A stretch of DNA of 64,000 nt from Chrysaora quinquecirrha (Eukaryota; Cnidaria; Scyphozoa; Semaeostomeae; Pelagiidae). Shown one piece after another: positions 11,743-25,000 of the stretch. A program made the translations under genes and the position numbers. The notes under the pieces were generated by a model. It was not told the origin of the DNA. It searched no databases and was given only the letters and a program-made list of their open reading frames with translations. The stretch lies in NCBI GenBank assembly GCA_014526335.1, contig JACTAT010000052.1, positions 186,001 through 250,000 of the forward strand, written 5' to 3'. Numbering within the stretch: position 1 is the first letter of the stretch; every line of letters starts with the position of its first letter.

Positions 11743-12762
11743 TCCGTATATGTGAACGGGACCTAAAAAGACAACATAATACAAAAGATTAATATATTGC
11801 AAACCTTTACATAATATGCCATTCTCAACTCCGGACATCCTTAACATTCTAACAACATCAATACGCGTATCGTACCGAATTTTCAAACAAAAATTTTGTC
11901 ATGGCCAAAAGAAAAACTAATTATTTGTCAGTTCATGCCTGTTAATTATTGATAGAGTAAAGTATTTATAATTTGAATAGTTAACGTTAAAAAAACCCGT
12001 CAATTCAACGTACATCCCAACTGAATTGAAATACCTGTTCAAAGTACAAATTTTGATGATGTTTTAATCAAAAACACGGATACATACCCTTTTCTTATAG
12101 GAAACTAAAATTATTGTAGAAAACTATAAAACCTAAACCCATTTTCTGAAAATCAAGAAACTCAGCTCTAAACATTCTTGCACTGTATTGAACTTCATTT
12201 TGCAGGCTGACCCTTGTTTTGCCTTGTAGCCGCATGACTGTCAGTACAAGTTTTTATGAGGAATCTATGGTCTCAGATGAGGCTGGAGTTCCTTAATTTT
12301 TCAACAAAATGAGGCTGAGAGTTCCTTATACTGTTCCTTGCAGTGACATATGTTTGAATACTTATTTTTACAGCAAATTTGTATACCTGTAAACTTGCTT
12401 CATTTTCTAACTGTAAATATAAATGGAGTCTTTTGGGGAAGAAAGATGGGAAATCCAAGAAAATTAAGGTTTTAGGAAACAGGAAAGTTTAAATAAAATT
12501 TTCCCATTAGATTGCTGGTACCAATTAAATTGTGGTTTACCATGGAAAACCATTCATGCACATATTTAAACACACAAACTCATAACAATACCCATGCATT
12601 AGGTAGCCCCTGTTGCAAAATAAGGATTTTTCTTGCAACTTGCATATAACAGCATTGCAAATTGAGTTTCGGAATAATTGCACCATGTAAGATGCAAAAC
12701 CATGTCTTGCAGCGGTCTGAAGTTCTTAACATGAAAAATTTCAAAATTGTGATAAACAGCGG

Positions 12763-12860
12763 AAACAATTTTGGGCATACTTAAAAGCATTTTGTCTGAC
12801 ACTCCTCAGAGTATGAACATCAGAAGCAGATAGAAACAATAAACTAAGGCAAGATTTATA
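12763..12860. repeat. 95-bp dispersed repeat, copy 1
   Basis: The segment 'gggcatacttaaaagca' followed by 'gtctgacactcctcagagta' and 'aacatcagaagcaga' recurs at about 50822-50900 and 54405-54500. Unknown family. Confidence 0.6.
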
Positions 12861-13052
12861 CCACCTCTTGGTGCTGGACCTACTGTGTGGACTGCTGAGC
12901 AAATTGTGTAGTAGCCCCCCAGCATGGTTAATAAATATGCTTTCGAGACGTTTCAGCCAACCTCCATTTCAGCCAGCAACCATTTCAGCCAACCTTGTTG
13001 GATGGTTTGGCCAACCTCAGTGGACTGTTCCGCCAATGGTGATGGTCAATTA

Positions 13053-13445
13053 CACACTTTTTTTTATAAGAATACCTTATTTTTTGCCGAGCCTCGATTA
13101 TTCTTAAGCTTATTCGATTTTGAGCCTGAAAATATTCTTAAATTATTCTTAATCATCAATGTTGTAAATTGGCCTGAAGATCAAGAGAAATAAGTCAAAT
13201 CTTTGTCATTTGTTATTTTATTAATAAAAATTGTTACCGTATCAAAGAGTCAGACAGGATGTATGCATTTCAAAACAAGTACAGTTGCCTGACAATCACA
13301 CTTATTGTGCAGTGTAAAAAACGCAGAGAAATAAAAATGATCCTTGTCAAGCTTGAGCCTCGGATTATTCTTAAATATTTCTTAAATTTCAGCAATTTTG
13401 AGCCTGAATATTCTTATAGACTGCATTCTTATAAAAAAAAGTGTG
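13053..13445. mobile_element. MITE, CACAC-T8-ATAAGAAT ends, TA duplication
   Basis: The left end is cacactttttttttataaga and the right end is its inverted match (cttataaaaaaaagtgtg), flanked by TA. The interior repeats 'gagcctcgattattctta' style motifs. Related by end structure to 29314-29719 and 48703-49202. Confidence 0.75.
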
Positions 13446-13454
13446 TAGACCAAT

Positions 13455-13628
13455 GTGCTGTTGCGTCATGGTATAATCCAAGTGAATCTTGTTGTTAGAA
13501 GCTCTGTTTGGTCAGGGTTCGAGCCCAGCCATGGTAGCCTCACGGCCAGGGTCATGGTCTCGATTAGTTAACCTACTACTGAGATCCTAGCGACTGGCGC
13601 TAAACACCATTTCACCTTCACCTTCACC
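13455..13628 (+). mobile_element. tRNA-derived SINE with CACCTT tail (copy a)
   Basis: The head resembles a tRNA, with a box B match (ggttcgagccc); the body holds 'cgattagttaacctactact' and 'gatcctagcgactggcgct'; the 3' end is (TTCACC)n. At least five other copies occur in the window. It lies a few bases from the right end of the MITE at 13053-13445. Confidence 0.8.
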
Positions 13629-14137
13629 AATGTTGATAGTCAGTCCGGCCAAGTACTTAAATGAGCAGAAATATGCACTCAGGAATTTTGTTACAGCACT
13701 AACTACTAGAAGCTCCATGCTAAACCAGTAAACAAAGTTATTAATTGCAAGTCAAGTTGCAAACACCCTTTTTTTAGGCCTAGACAAACTATAGGCCTAG
13801 GCCTACTTTTTATAAGAAGAATAGAATGGTTGACGGTTGTCCGTTTTGTCTTTATCTATCTCTGATACTGACCTACTGCATGCAACCCTCCCATCCTTCA
13901 CTTTAACTCTATCAAATGAAAGTCTATCTCAGAGCAAACAAAGAAAAATGGCTGGAAACAAGACATACTTAGCCGAGACTTTCAGTCAGACACAGACACT
14001 TGAATCTTTGCTCTTTGACCTCCATGTCTTAGGCCAAAAGGCAAATTTGTGTTTTCTCCTGCGAGAAAAGGGATACTGTGTTCCAGGCCCCTTCAGATGA
14101 CAGCGCAAACGACAGGGTGCTCCGTTCTCGTTGGATC

Positions 14138-14395
14138 ATTCATGCAAAACCCTGTCCCAAACGTTTGTCGAACATTATTTGTCAAAAATTTGAACATTTG
14201 CATTCCAAAGCAAAATGTTTTACCGTTTGGTTGCATCGCTAGAACATTGCTCGAAATAGGTGCTCCACACAAGCAAAAAATCTTCGACAAGCTCATTGCC
14301 AAACGGTCAAACATTTTGCTTGTGTCAAAACATTGTGCTTGACAATCAAATTTCAAATGTTTTACGAGCAATGTTTGATCGTTTGGACAGGGTCT
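14138..14395. mobile_element. MITE of the CCTGGCCAAACGATC family
   Basis: Ends read ccctgtcccaaacgtttgtc and, inverted, gatcgtttggacagggt; the interior has 'caaaatgttttaccgtttgg' motifs shared with 7505-7906. Confidence 0.6.
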
Positions 14396-16014
14396 CTTAC
14401 AATTAAGAAACCGTTCGGAAACTTTAAATACCCAAAATTTAAAAGGGAACACTTAGAACTGACTAAAGACCCCCTTTAAAAATTTTTAAAAGAAACATTC
14501 AGTCGAGTTTATTAGTAATGTTTTTAATTCTCAGCTTAGTTTTTTGACTACAAGTACATAAGATTTTAATACTTCAATTTTTTAAGAATAAGAGTTGCTT
14601 TTGATATAGTATTCAATTCGATTTTTAAACCTTTTTATAATTTTCAGTAAAATTTAATCTTAAATCTTTAACTTCACTGCAACTTTACTGCATTACTGCA
14701 AACTTTATTGCATTATAGAAGAAAGAGAGGAGATATGATTCTGACATTTAAACTCCTAAATGGACTTATGGATACTGATATCTCTAATCTATTTCAAATA
14801 AGAAAAACTAAACTTTTATCAAATATTAGAAAACTGTTCTTCAGATTATAAGAATTTAGTGATGTTTAAACAATTCGTTCTCAATTCATTACGTTTACTT
14901 TTACTTTTTCTTATTCCCTTAACATTTATATTATTATTAATAACTAAACTTTTATCATAAGAAACTTTTAGTTTTAATTTTAAAAGTTCCATTACGTTAC
15001 TTTAATATTGCTCATCGTCATCGACTGGATAATTCAATCGAAACCGCCAGTCTGCAAAAATATGAAAAACAATTATGATAATTATTATTATCACGTTTAT
15101 TCCGATATTCAAAGTCAAACATAAGTAACTTTTTATAACAGACAGCTAACATAGAAGTTGAAGAGTTTAAAATCATACATTTTATTTTATTACAAGACAG
15201 TTTATACAGGAATTAGGTATCGTAAGCCCCTCTCTATTAAGCTCTCCTTTAAAAGGTTGATTTGCAATAAGCCTGGCAGTATTCCTTAAAATCAATGAAA
15301 ATCCCGAAATTTCTGTACATTTTTGCTAGTAACTATTTTCTTTCAGCTTGCAAAGAATCAGTCAATTCTGATAAGGTTTACTGGTGTTAATAGGTAGTTG
15401 TAGTTGTGGAATGCTGGATCATTTTCTAGCTTAATGTGTATAGACTCAAAATTAACTTAAGACTTAAAGTCAGCCTGGTTTGGAAGCTTACATCCATCAG
15501 ACAACAGAACAGTTACAAGAAAACCTTGAGGGGTGGAAAACAACCTTCCCCCAGTAGGATTAAGGCTATGAAATGTAAGCAACGTAATACAATGAAATGT
15601 AGTGCCAAGGTGCTTAATACGCTTAAGTTTTAAATCTTTAACTTTTATTTCATGTATTTTAAGGTTAGAGCTATATCTATGGTATTGAAAGGAAGAGTAG
15701 GAAGGCTGCAAAAGCGCAGTCAACGTGCGTCAGGTAATTTCTGTACAACCCCATCCGGTTATTGTCTATACGATTAGACCCCCTTCTTCACAGGTTTCTT
15801 ATCGTGCTACCCCTCTTGCGAAGCGCTTAGAAAGCCCAGAAAGAAAGTAATGTGCAATGAATTATATTGTTAGAGCATAAATTGATACAATATATATTTC
15901 TATTAGAAAAATATTAATCTGACGAAAGATTTCATTATAAATTACGTTAGTACTAGTTTCTGTACAGATTCTGCTTAGAATGTCTATCTACAATTTACAG
16001 GATAAGTGTGATAT

Positions 16015-19000
16015 CTACAGCTGCACAGATTCTACATAAGATTGCGAAGGAACAAAGTATTTAGGTGCAGTTCTGAGAGTTAAAAGCTTACTGTTAGCAA
16101 ACGGTTCGTAAAGGAGTTCATCTAAGGCATTAGGAAATGGGTTAAGTGTCAGTGTATTGAGGTGCATTAGTAATCCACGTGCTAAATTATCTTGTTTTGA
16201 TTGGTTGATAGGCGGCAAGCGTAAATCTGTAAAGAGAAACAATTATATACTTAGAAAATACACCAGTCATTAGGTTTTGTTTCTTAGGCCAATAGATCGG
16301 TCATACATGTTTAATGCTGCCGCTTAAGTCTGCTAATCTTCTTCTTTAAAAGACTGCTGTGCTATAAAGTTGCTGTGGCTTCGTGGTCTAATAAATTGAA
16401 GGTGCTGTGGCGTCGTGGTGTAATCCAGCTGACTCGTGGTGTCAGAAGCTCAGTGTGGTCAGGGTTCGAGCCCAGCCACGGTAGCGTAACGGCCAGGGTC
16501 GAGGTCTCGATTAGTTAACCTACTACTGAGATCCTAGCGACTGGCGCTAAAACACCATTCCACCTTCACCTTTACCTAATCAAGCTAGCTCGTGACGACA
16601 GAAGCTCAGTGAGGTCGAGTGTTGCGCCAGTCACATCTCAGAAGTAGATGAACTATGAGACCTCGACCCTGGCGGTGCCGCTATCGTGTCCGGGACTTAA
16701 ACCACAACACCATCAGACTCGGTATACATGTCGTTTTGAATTTGGCTATTGAATTGAATTGCTGGGCACCAAAAACAGAAAAAAATCGTTTGTTTTGGCG
16801 TCCAGCAATTCAATTCAATAGCAAATTTACCAATAATTTGTGTATCGAGTCTACTTCAGCAGTAGACTTATTGCTTGAGTCGTTAGTTTCAGCTCCTCCA
16901 CCACACCAACCGCATCTCATTTTAGTGTTGGCCTCGGTCTCATGAGCGATAACAGGGGACTCAGGTAATAAGTCTGCTTCACCAGTACCCTCACTTTCAC
17001 CTTTCACAGTGTTCTGTTGCTGCTGCTTAAGCAAACTCCGACGAGCCAGCTGCAGCCAAAATACAGAGAACTGCGTAGCGAGTCTATAGATAATTTTTTT
17101 AATTATAAAGCCTACCGTAAGCCAATGCAGTTTCTCTCTCGGGATGACAGCAACTTTTATGAGTTTCTCCTAGTCTTGCAAGGCTCTTGTATCTGCAAAA
17201 AAAATGTTCATCAAATAAGTCTTGTAGGCAGATATCACTGATCAACGAATCCATTTCGCTTTCACCTATCCGCATTACAATAACTCCTAAAACCATGCCG
17301 CTTTTAAAACCTGTTTCATTTCACGACTACAGTGGAACCTCCATTAGCGGACACCTCTAGACAACGGACCTCTCCGAACAATGGACAAATTTTTTCGTCC
17401 CAAAAGTTGTTTCTTTGTAATGCCCCGGCCAAACAATGCAAAATTTGGATGCAAAATTTGTTTCCGACCCGATGTTGCGGCAACAGCGTTTGGCCACCCA
17501 TGCTGCAGTGTGCAACAATTGTTGCATGATGTTGCATGAAGTTTGAAAGCGATCAAAAATGTTGCACTGCGCAACATGATGTTACATCGTTTGGCCGGAT
17601 CTTGCAACATTCGTAACACGCACGCATGCGTATAGCAAGTAACTATAGCGCCAAAAGCATGGTAACCATAGAAATAACATCCCTGGTTTGTTTCCAGTTC
17701 TTTTTTGAATGAAGCATACAAACCAGGCCACCCGGGTAAATTTACGTTTGCGGATTTACGAAACAAGTGTTGCACAAAATGCTGCGTCCTTTTGCCGGGG
17801 CTTAACAACAAACCTCCATACAATGGACACCTCTTTACAACAGATATTAAAATTGGTCCCACAAGTGACCGTTATATGGAGGTTACACTGTATTGAGAAA
17901 ACAAAGCATAAATGCTTGTTTGAAAAGGAATAACATTCTTGAATGGATACCTTCGACACTTATTTGCCGAAAGATAGATAGCTGAGTTGACCGCAGGCCT
18001 GTGGAAAACACTCCCTACGATATCCGAACCTGATTCAAACCCACTGATTCGATCGTGAGCCAATGCCTTGACTACTAGGCAATGTCACCCCGTCCACTGA
18101 ACCAGCTCTAGCGTGAAAACGTGCGTGCAAATTTGCTTGATTCTGGCAAACAAATAAAAAATAAATAATAATAACCTGAGAAACCAAATAAAATTGTGAG
18201 TAACTAAAAGCATCGCGTTTAGAGACCACAGTGTGTGCATTTATAAATATTATGCCGGGAAATGAATTAAATTCAGTCTGCTCAATGCAGCTTAAGTTAT
18301 ACCGTGAATAACTCTGTTGGTTAGATCGACTCGTGTGGCTCCATAACTATGACTACAGAATACACCGCTAGTTTGTAGCAGGGGTGTGCAGCTGGGGAGT
18401 CGTGGGAGGGCTAAGTCCCCCTAGGTACTGAGAGAAAATAGCAGTTTTTTATGCTTTCATATTGTTCCGAAACATCTTTGTAAGTACAGCCCCCTGGACC
18501 TCCACTTATGTTTTTCTAGCTCTACAACATTGTTTATTAGGAAGAGCAGTGTGCACGAGCCATTCGCAACCCTTTTATGATTCCATATTGAGGTGAGCGA
18601 TACTCGCAAACATTAATTGATGGTGTTCGGCTAATTCTGAGGCCGCATTCAAACACTACTAAGATCCAAACAGGTGGCGATTCCGTGGCTGAGACTATGG
18701 AATATCTGACGGTTCACTTTACAAATCCACTGGTGTTCTAACGTTCTACTTAACGCCTTAGGCCAAAATTTAGAGACAATAGAGCCTCCACAAAAGATGG
18801 CGACTGTGCTGGCCTTTGTTGTTATTAAGTATGTTCGAAAGGAACTCTGGGAATAATTTCCATAGTAACAGTAGCTGGACACAAACGTGTAATCAGTTTT
18901 TAACTGGACAACATTAGGGGCATAACTGTTATCTTTCCTTAGCGTTAAGCTTGCCTCTAAAAGGAATCTTAACAAACCAGGTTCTTCCTTTTAAATTTGC

Positions 19001-22000
19001 CTTTGACAAAACAAGACTTCAAACAGGCAAGTCTGAATAAACAATTTAATATTTTATGCTGTGCGGTTACCCTCCAAAACATTTTCCCAGTCAACATATG
19101 AAGATCAATGCTATGAATCAGAAGGCTAAAGATACCTTTCTCAATGCCAATTAATAAATAAGATTATTATCGCGGATATTTTTCTTCTGAAGGTTTTAGT
19201 TTTATTTTTTGATTGTCTTATAATGATAAAAATTTGGATTATTTTGTCTTTAATTAAAATGTTGGGTTATCTACAGTCCAGAAAACAGAACTTTTTGATA
19301 AGAAACAAGGTTAATTAGCAACTTGGGCTGGGATGACAAAAATGTTTAGCAACTTTTGAGGGCTCAGGGAAGAAGCTGTTAGCACTACAGTATACAACAA
19401 GGGTATCGCTTTTCGTAACCTTTTTAGTTCAAATCGTTTTGTGTACGAATCAATGAAAACATTGCCAATTTGAACGACCATTTTAGCAGGAAAAAGGCCA
19501 AATTTGATTAAAGGACAAAATTTGATTTTTTGATGACAAAAACATGGCTCAATGTCTGGTGCTCTCTTGACTCCTAGTACCAAAATTTCCTTAGGAAACA
19601 TTTGATACATGCACAACATTAACAGACAATTCATGCGAGTTTTGACTGAAATGAATGGAACCGGCTTCCTAATTGATGTTTAGAAGTATAAAATCTTAAA
19701 ATATTTCGGCCTTCTACGTATAGGTTTCTTATAAATTGGTCCTTTATATAAATGCGAATATGCACATAAAATCTTACCCATCGATTTTTGGTAGAATGAG
19801 AACGGTGTTTCTAAGTCTATCTGACTTCACTGTGTCCTCACTTGGAGCCACACTTGCATTTCTCGCTCTTTCAAGCTCTTTTTCGTATTCCATTTCACAG
19901 AAGTAATTAATAGCATCAATCTCAGTTGCATTTTTTGCTGCCTCGCTTACAAATTCAGTTGGCATGAAGGAAACTGCAATAGAAAATGCGGATATGTAAA
20001 AAACGAGTCAGTTTTACTACATACTCTGAACAGTGTTGCCTTGAAGCTAAAAAACGAAATAAATAGGGTGAATTCGAATCATAACGGATAGTCATTATGA
20101 TGCAGTTTCTTTGCCGATATGCAAAGAACTTGGCTGGTTATCGATCGGAGAAATGACATTGGAAGAAACATCTACTATTATGTATAAATCCTTGAACGAT
20201 CTTGCACCACAGTATCTTAGCGATTTTGTCGTTAGACTTTCAGTTTTCCATACACGTGAGCTAAGAAACACTAAAAATGACTTCGTGGTACCATTAATGC
20301 AAACAGTAAGTAGCTGAAGACATTCTCTTGTTGTTAAAGCTGTTCCTCACTACCGTGGTAAAGTAGTGAGGAACAGCTTTAACAACAATATCAAAGAGAC
20401 CCCGTCGGTACACATATGTATAAATATGTTTTAAACTTGAAATATAAGTTCTGTTGGACCCCGCTTACACGAGAGCAAAGGATACGGATCCTAAAGATCA
20501 GTATCTTTCAGGTACGATATGGGTTCGGCTTTATTGCGTTTACGCGGAAACGCGTCGGGAACGGATCCAAATAGTTCCGCTTTTCTAGCGTACCAAAAAA
20601 GATAGGATCCCGTTCCCAAAAAGGAACGGATTCGTGCGTACTCGTGTAAACGAAAAGTCTATCGTAACCTTTCTGGGATCGATCCGTTTCCGTGTAAACG
20701 GGGTCTTAGAAAACATTACTTTGGAACATAATTCTTACTCTTTTTGCCATTTGAATCAACAGTTTTTTCCTGGAAAGAAAAAATTAAAGATGGTCATTAG
20801 TTCTTCAGGCAAGCAAATTTGTCTCACAGCAAAACTTTAGTCTATGATTGCAGCTTTAAAAATTGACTTAATGAAAGCAACAATTCTTACCTTTTTATCT
20901 TCCTTTTTCAAAATACTTTTCACATCTGTTTTTGGATGTTTCGTACCCCTAAAAGATGACGTTAAGTTGCAAGCTTAACTATTGCGAGCTACAATCTTGG
21001 ACAAAATACATTGGAACAATCAAAATAGTTTTGCTGTTATCTATTGATTCGCCTTTCTCCCCCATTACAAGTTTTAGGGGTAAAGGGGGGAGCGATTGAG
21101 TTATTAAAATAGAAAATCGCTAATAGGCCGCATTCCGTGGTAAGGAGGTATTGTTCCAAATATTTTGTTTGTAGAAGTCAAAAAAATGAAAATTTTAGTG
21201 TGCCAAAATATTGATAAGTAGAACCCCAGAATCAATAAAATTGTTAAACCTTCCTCCAGACAATCACACGGCTAGATTTTTCTCATTTAAAAATCAAAAC
21301 CAGGCGTTCTTTCAGTGTGGCATGAGATTCTTTTGTTTTCTAATTGCCCTCTTTCTGACCAAGGATCGTAAGCCTGCGTGCGAAACCTCCAAACGTTCCT
21401 TAGACTACAATTGACCTAACAATAATTTAGAGGCTACACGTAGGCTAACCACCGTGCGATCGAAACTTTTCTGACTGTGTAGAGCCCTAGCCCAAGAATT
21501 GCACGATATAAACTGAAAAAGGCATTAGGCTAGTATTTGTTCAATTACTAACCTGACTACATTTCCCTTCTGTGCTCTATATATCTTCCCAGCTAATGAT
21601 GAGATATGCTTGCGGAATAATTCCATCCAGTGTTGCAGCCATTTTTGCACTGATCTTTGATCGCTGACTTGATCTGCGCCTTATCAAATATTCCCTTCAA
21701 GGATAAATCAATCTCAATTTAAGGAAAAATCAAATAAGCCTTTAGATTAAAATTTGCAAAAACTTGGAATTAATAATATTTCTGAATTCAAAATGGGCTT
21801 ATCTGGAAACTTTTGGAATGCAAGTTCTTTATGGAATAGCTAAATATAAACACTTGACGCTGAAATGCAACAAAATGCCAAAAGCTACTCACATATGTGG
21901 AGAAAGAATCGAGCTCCTTCGTGAAGTAATTGTGAGGATCTTGCAATCCGATTTCTTGCAATATGTGTATGTATGTATGTATGTATGTATATATAAACAC

Positions 22001-25000
22001 TGATCCTAATACAAGGTTTTTCACAGCGCAAAAATTAAATATGAAATTAAATAAATAAATCAATTACAGATGTTATTTACAATTTGTTTGTGAGATAAAG
22101 GTCTAAAGTTTCTATTCTTTATGAACAAATTAAATAGTTAAATGAGTTTTAAGTGAAGCCTTAAATTGTCCAAAGCTTGGAGCTTGTTTCAAATTTGTTG
22201 GTAGTGCATTGAAATCTTGAATGCTCCTGTAGTAGAAAGTTTTGTGATGGCTTGATGAAGTTGACATTGGTACATGCAGATTACTCGCTTGTCTTGTATA
22301 GTGACTGTGAATATCTCTATTGTAGTTGTAATTTTCAGATAAGTATACAGGAGCCATTCCATTTAAGCATTTGTACATCATCGAAAGACGATGAAAAGTA
22401 AGGCATGATGTCTAAAGACAAAGAAAAAATTGAAATTTTATGTCATCAATCCAAGCCAGGCCAAGCAAGGGTAGGTAAGGCAAGACAGAGAAGGTCAAAT
22501 CAAGTCAAGTCAAGTCAAGGCAAGTCAAGTCAAGTCAAGTCAAGTCAAGTCAAGTCAAGTCAAGTCAAGTCAAGTCAAGTCAAGTCAAGTCAAGTCAAAT
22601 CAAATCAAATCAAATCAAGTCAAATCAAGTCAAGTCAAGTCAAGTCAAGTCAAGTCAAGTCAAGTCAAGTCAAGTCAAGTCAAGTCAAGTCAAGTCAAGT
22701 CAAATCAAGTCAAGTCAAGTCAAGTCAAGTCAAGTCAAGTCAAGTCAAGTCAAGTCAAGTCAAGTCAAGTCAAGTCAAGTCAAGTCAAGTCAAGTCAAAT
22801 CAAGTCAATTCAAGTCAAGTCAAGTCAAACCAAACCTACCTAATTTCGACATCGGCTGTTACATACTGCGCCATAAGTTCAACTATGAACTGACTACTTG
22901 TTGGCCCAATAACATTTATCAATGTCAGGCATGTTTTAGTAAAGAGCCTTTGATTTTCTGCATCTTCTGACTTGGAATCAAATGGCAAATTCAGTTGTGC
23001 AAGTATCAGGTTTTGTATGAGCATAATTGTATCTGCATCGAATGGAACTTGTCTCTGTAGCATCATTATTGCCTGTGAAAATTCAGTATTCAATAAATAA
23101 GTATTTGTTTGCTTAGATCTCAAATCTGTACTATATTTAAAGATATGTACCAAGATTCAATTAATTAGTAAGGTAACTATTAAAAGAGCTGTCCATTGGA
23201 TACAGTTAACGGTGGAATTCGAATACTTATGCCTTAAACTTGAGTATCTATGTTATTAGATGTCCCACGGTGTTTTCTTTTGTCCCTTATAACCTAAAAG
23301 TTAAGATCAAGTAGTAGAACCTAAGTACTTGGAACGTTAATTTGCTCTTCTTGTGATATGATAAGAAGATTTTATTATATTAACGCAAGCCTATAGATTG
23401 ATTGCCTAGATTGTGGTTTAAAGAACTATAAAAACTTAAAGATAGATCGTCTCTAGCTAACGAATGAATCCCTTATTCACTATCTCGTTCCGCTGCCCCC
23501 TCTGTCAGATTGAATGTTGATATGATAATTCACAAAGATAACTGGCAGCAAAAGTCATAAAGAAATCGGAAAGGAAACAGGGAGTTTGATCCAAAAGGAA
23601 TCACGTAGCCTAAAGCTGTGGCTAATCTAAGAGACATGTCGTGCGCGACATTGTATTGAGTGTGTCTCCAAGGGTGGCTTAGCATGCGAGCAACAAGCGA
23701 GCAACATGTCCCCCGAGTCGCAGAGACAAGAAATGTTTCTATTTTCTCCCAAAAGCATTTGCGTGTCTCTCGCTACAAATTTTGTCGCGCGCTACACAGT
23801 TTAAACTGGGAGACATCGAGGGGGCATGTCACCCGTGACAATAACGCGTGCGACATGTCTCTTAGTTTAGCCAGGCCTAATGATAATGAAGATTATGACA
23901 CCAAAAAGTAAAAAGGACAGACAGTTTCTTAAATTTTGGAAATATATGAATCTCAAAACTTTCTCTTACCAAGCATATCTGCGTTTTAATTTCGTATTCT
24001 TGTTCTTTCTGCAAAAATTCTAGCATCAGTTGCAAGAAGCCAGCCACTGTCCAGGGTTTTGGAAAAATCTATCATCGTATACAAAAAAGAATCTCAAAAG
24101 TGATACCTTTGCATTTTGGATAATAGACCAACAATCTTATTTGGTCTATTTCAAAATAGACCGACATTACATACTGTATGATCTAGGTAAACTAAAACAT
24201 GGTAATGAGCGGTTGATGTTACGTTAAACTTTTCTTAGAGTCGACAATAGTATTCTATGGAATCGAACATGACACCTTTCTAAGCAAGAACCAACTCAAT
24301 ATACGAAAGATAAAACTGACTAATGCGCATAAGACAGCCTTGCAAAGCAATATATCACTTGAAAACATGACTATTACAGAAAAATCTGTGTACTCAAATA
24401 GCTCTTATTGAAAAATGGACGAACCCCTCTAAGAAATACTTCCTGCACAACAAACTTGAATAGATATGTGCCTAATTGCTGGGGGTTTGGATAAGGGGGT
24501 TGGAATGGGCGGAGTGGTTGGAAGAGCATTCAGGATCTAATTGGCGGGGGTCAAAATAACTGAATGTTGACCTGAATATCAAACTTACCTCAGGCGACGC
24601 ATTGGGAAAGCACTTCTCGAACCATTTTTGTCCCTTGAATTGTAGTATGAATGATGGTAATGGTGTCTTTGGTCTTGGAGGTGGAGTGGGCTCACGAGGA
24701 GGTGTCGGTGTTCTGAAAGGGAAAAATGGTCATTGAAAAATAAATAATGATAATGAAAGAGAGTTTTAACAGGAGGCATATTCCAAATTTTGCTCCGAAG
24801 AGTACGCCTAGCTTAATGGTCGGGGGGGAGGGGGGGGCAAGGAAAAGAGGAGTTGCCAGATTTTTACGATAATTTGTTTTACAACGGTGTTTAAAAGAAA
24901 CAAGCATAGAAACAGGACACGCCGCGCCGTGATATTTATAGCTATTTCTAGACTAAAATAAGATTGATTAATTAGCCCCCTTTAACAAATACATATCTTG

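Larger units (their letters stand above)
10555..16014. other. Gene-poor, repeat-rich interval
   Basis: I find no convincing gene. The interval holds several MITE pieces, an inverted-repeat element (about 11519-11742), a 95-bp dispersed repeat (about 12763-12860), a CACAC-T-run MITE (13053-13445), a SINE (13455-13628) and a MITE at about 14138-14395. The plus-strand stretch beginning at the ATG at 13948 reads MAGNKTYLAETFSQTQTLES and could be a first exon or a transposon remnant; nothing around it supports either. Stretch 14400-16010 is AT-rich and featureless apart from short A/T runs. Confidence 0.6.

Noticed and set aside
17344..17862. 172-codon minus frame
   Set aside because: Spans the two nested MITEs and crosses their boundaries; no protein similarity recognised.
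22495..22835. CRISPR-like repeat array
   Set aside because: Units are 5 bp with no spacers and the genome is eukaryotic.
22405..22893. 162-codon plus frame with Ser-Gln-Val-Lys repeats
   Set aside because: Created by the (AAGTC)n microsatellite; five-base units read as a 15-base period. No start context or flanking exon.
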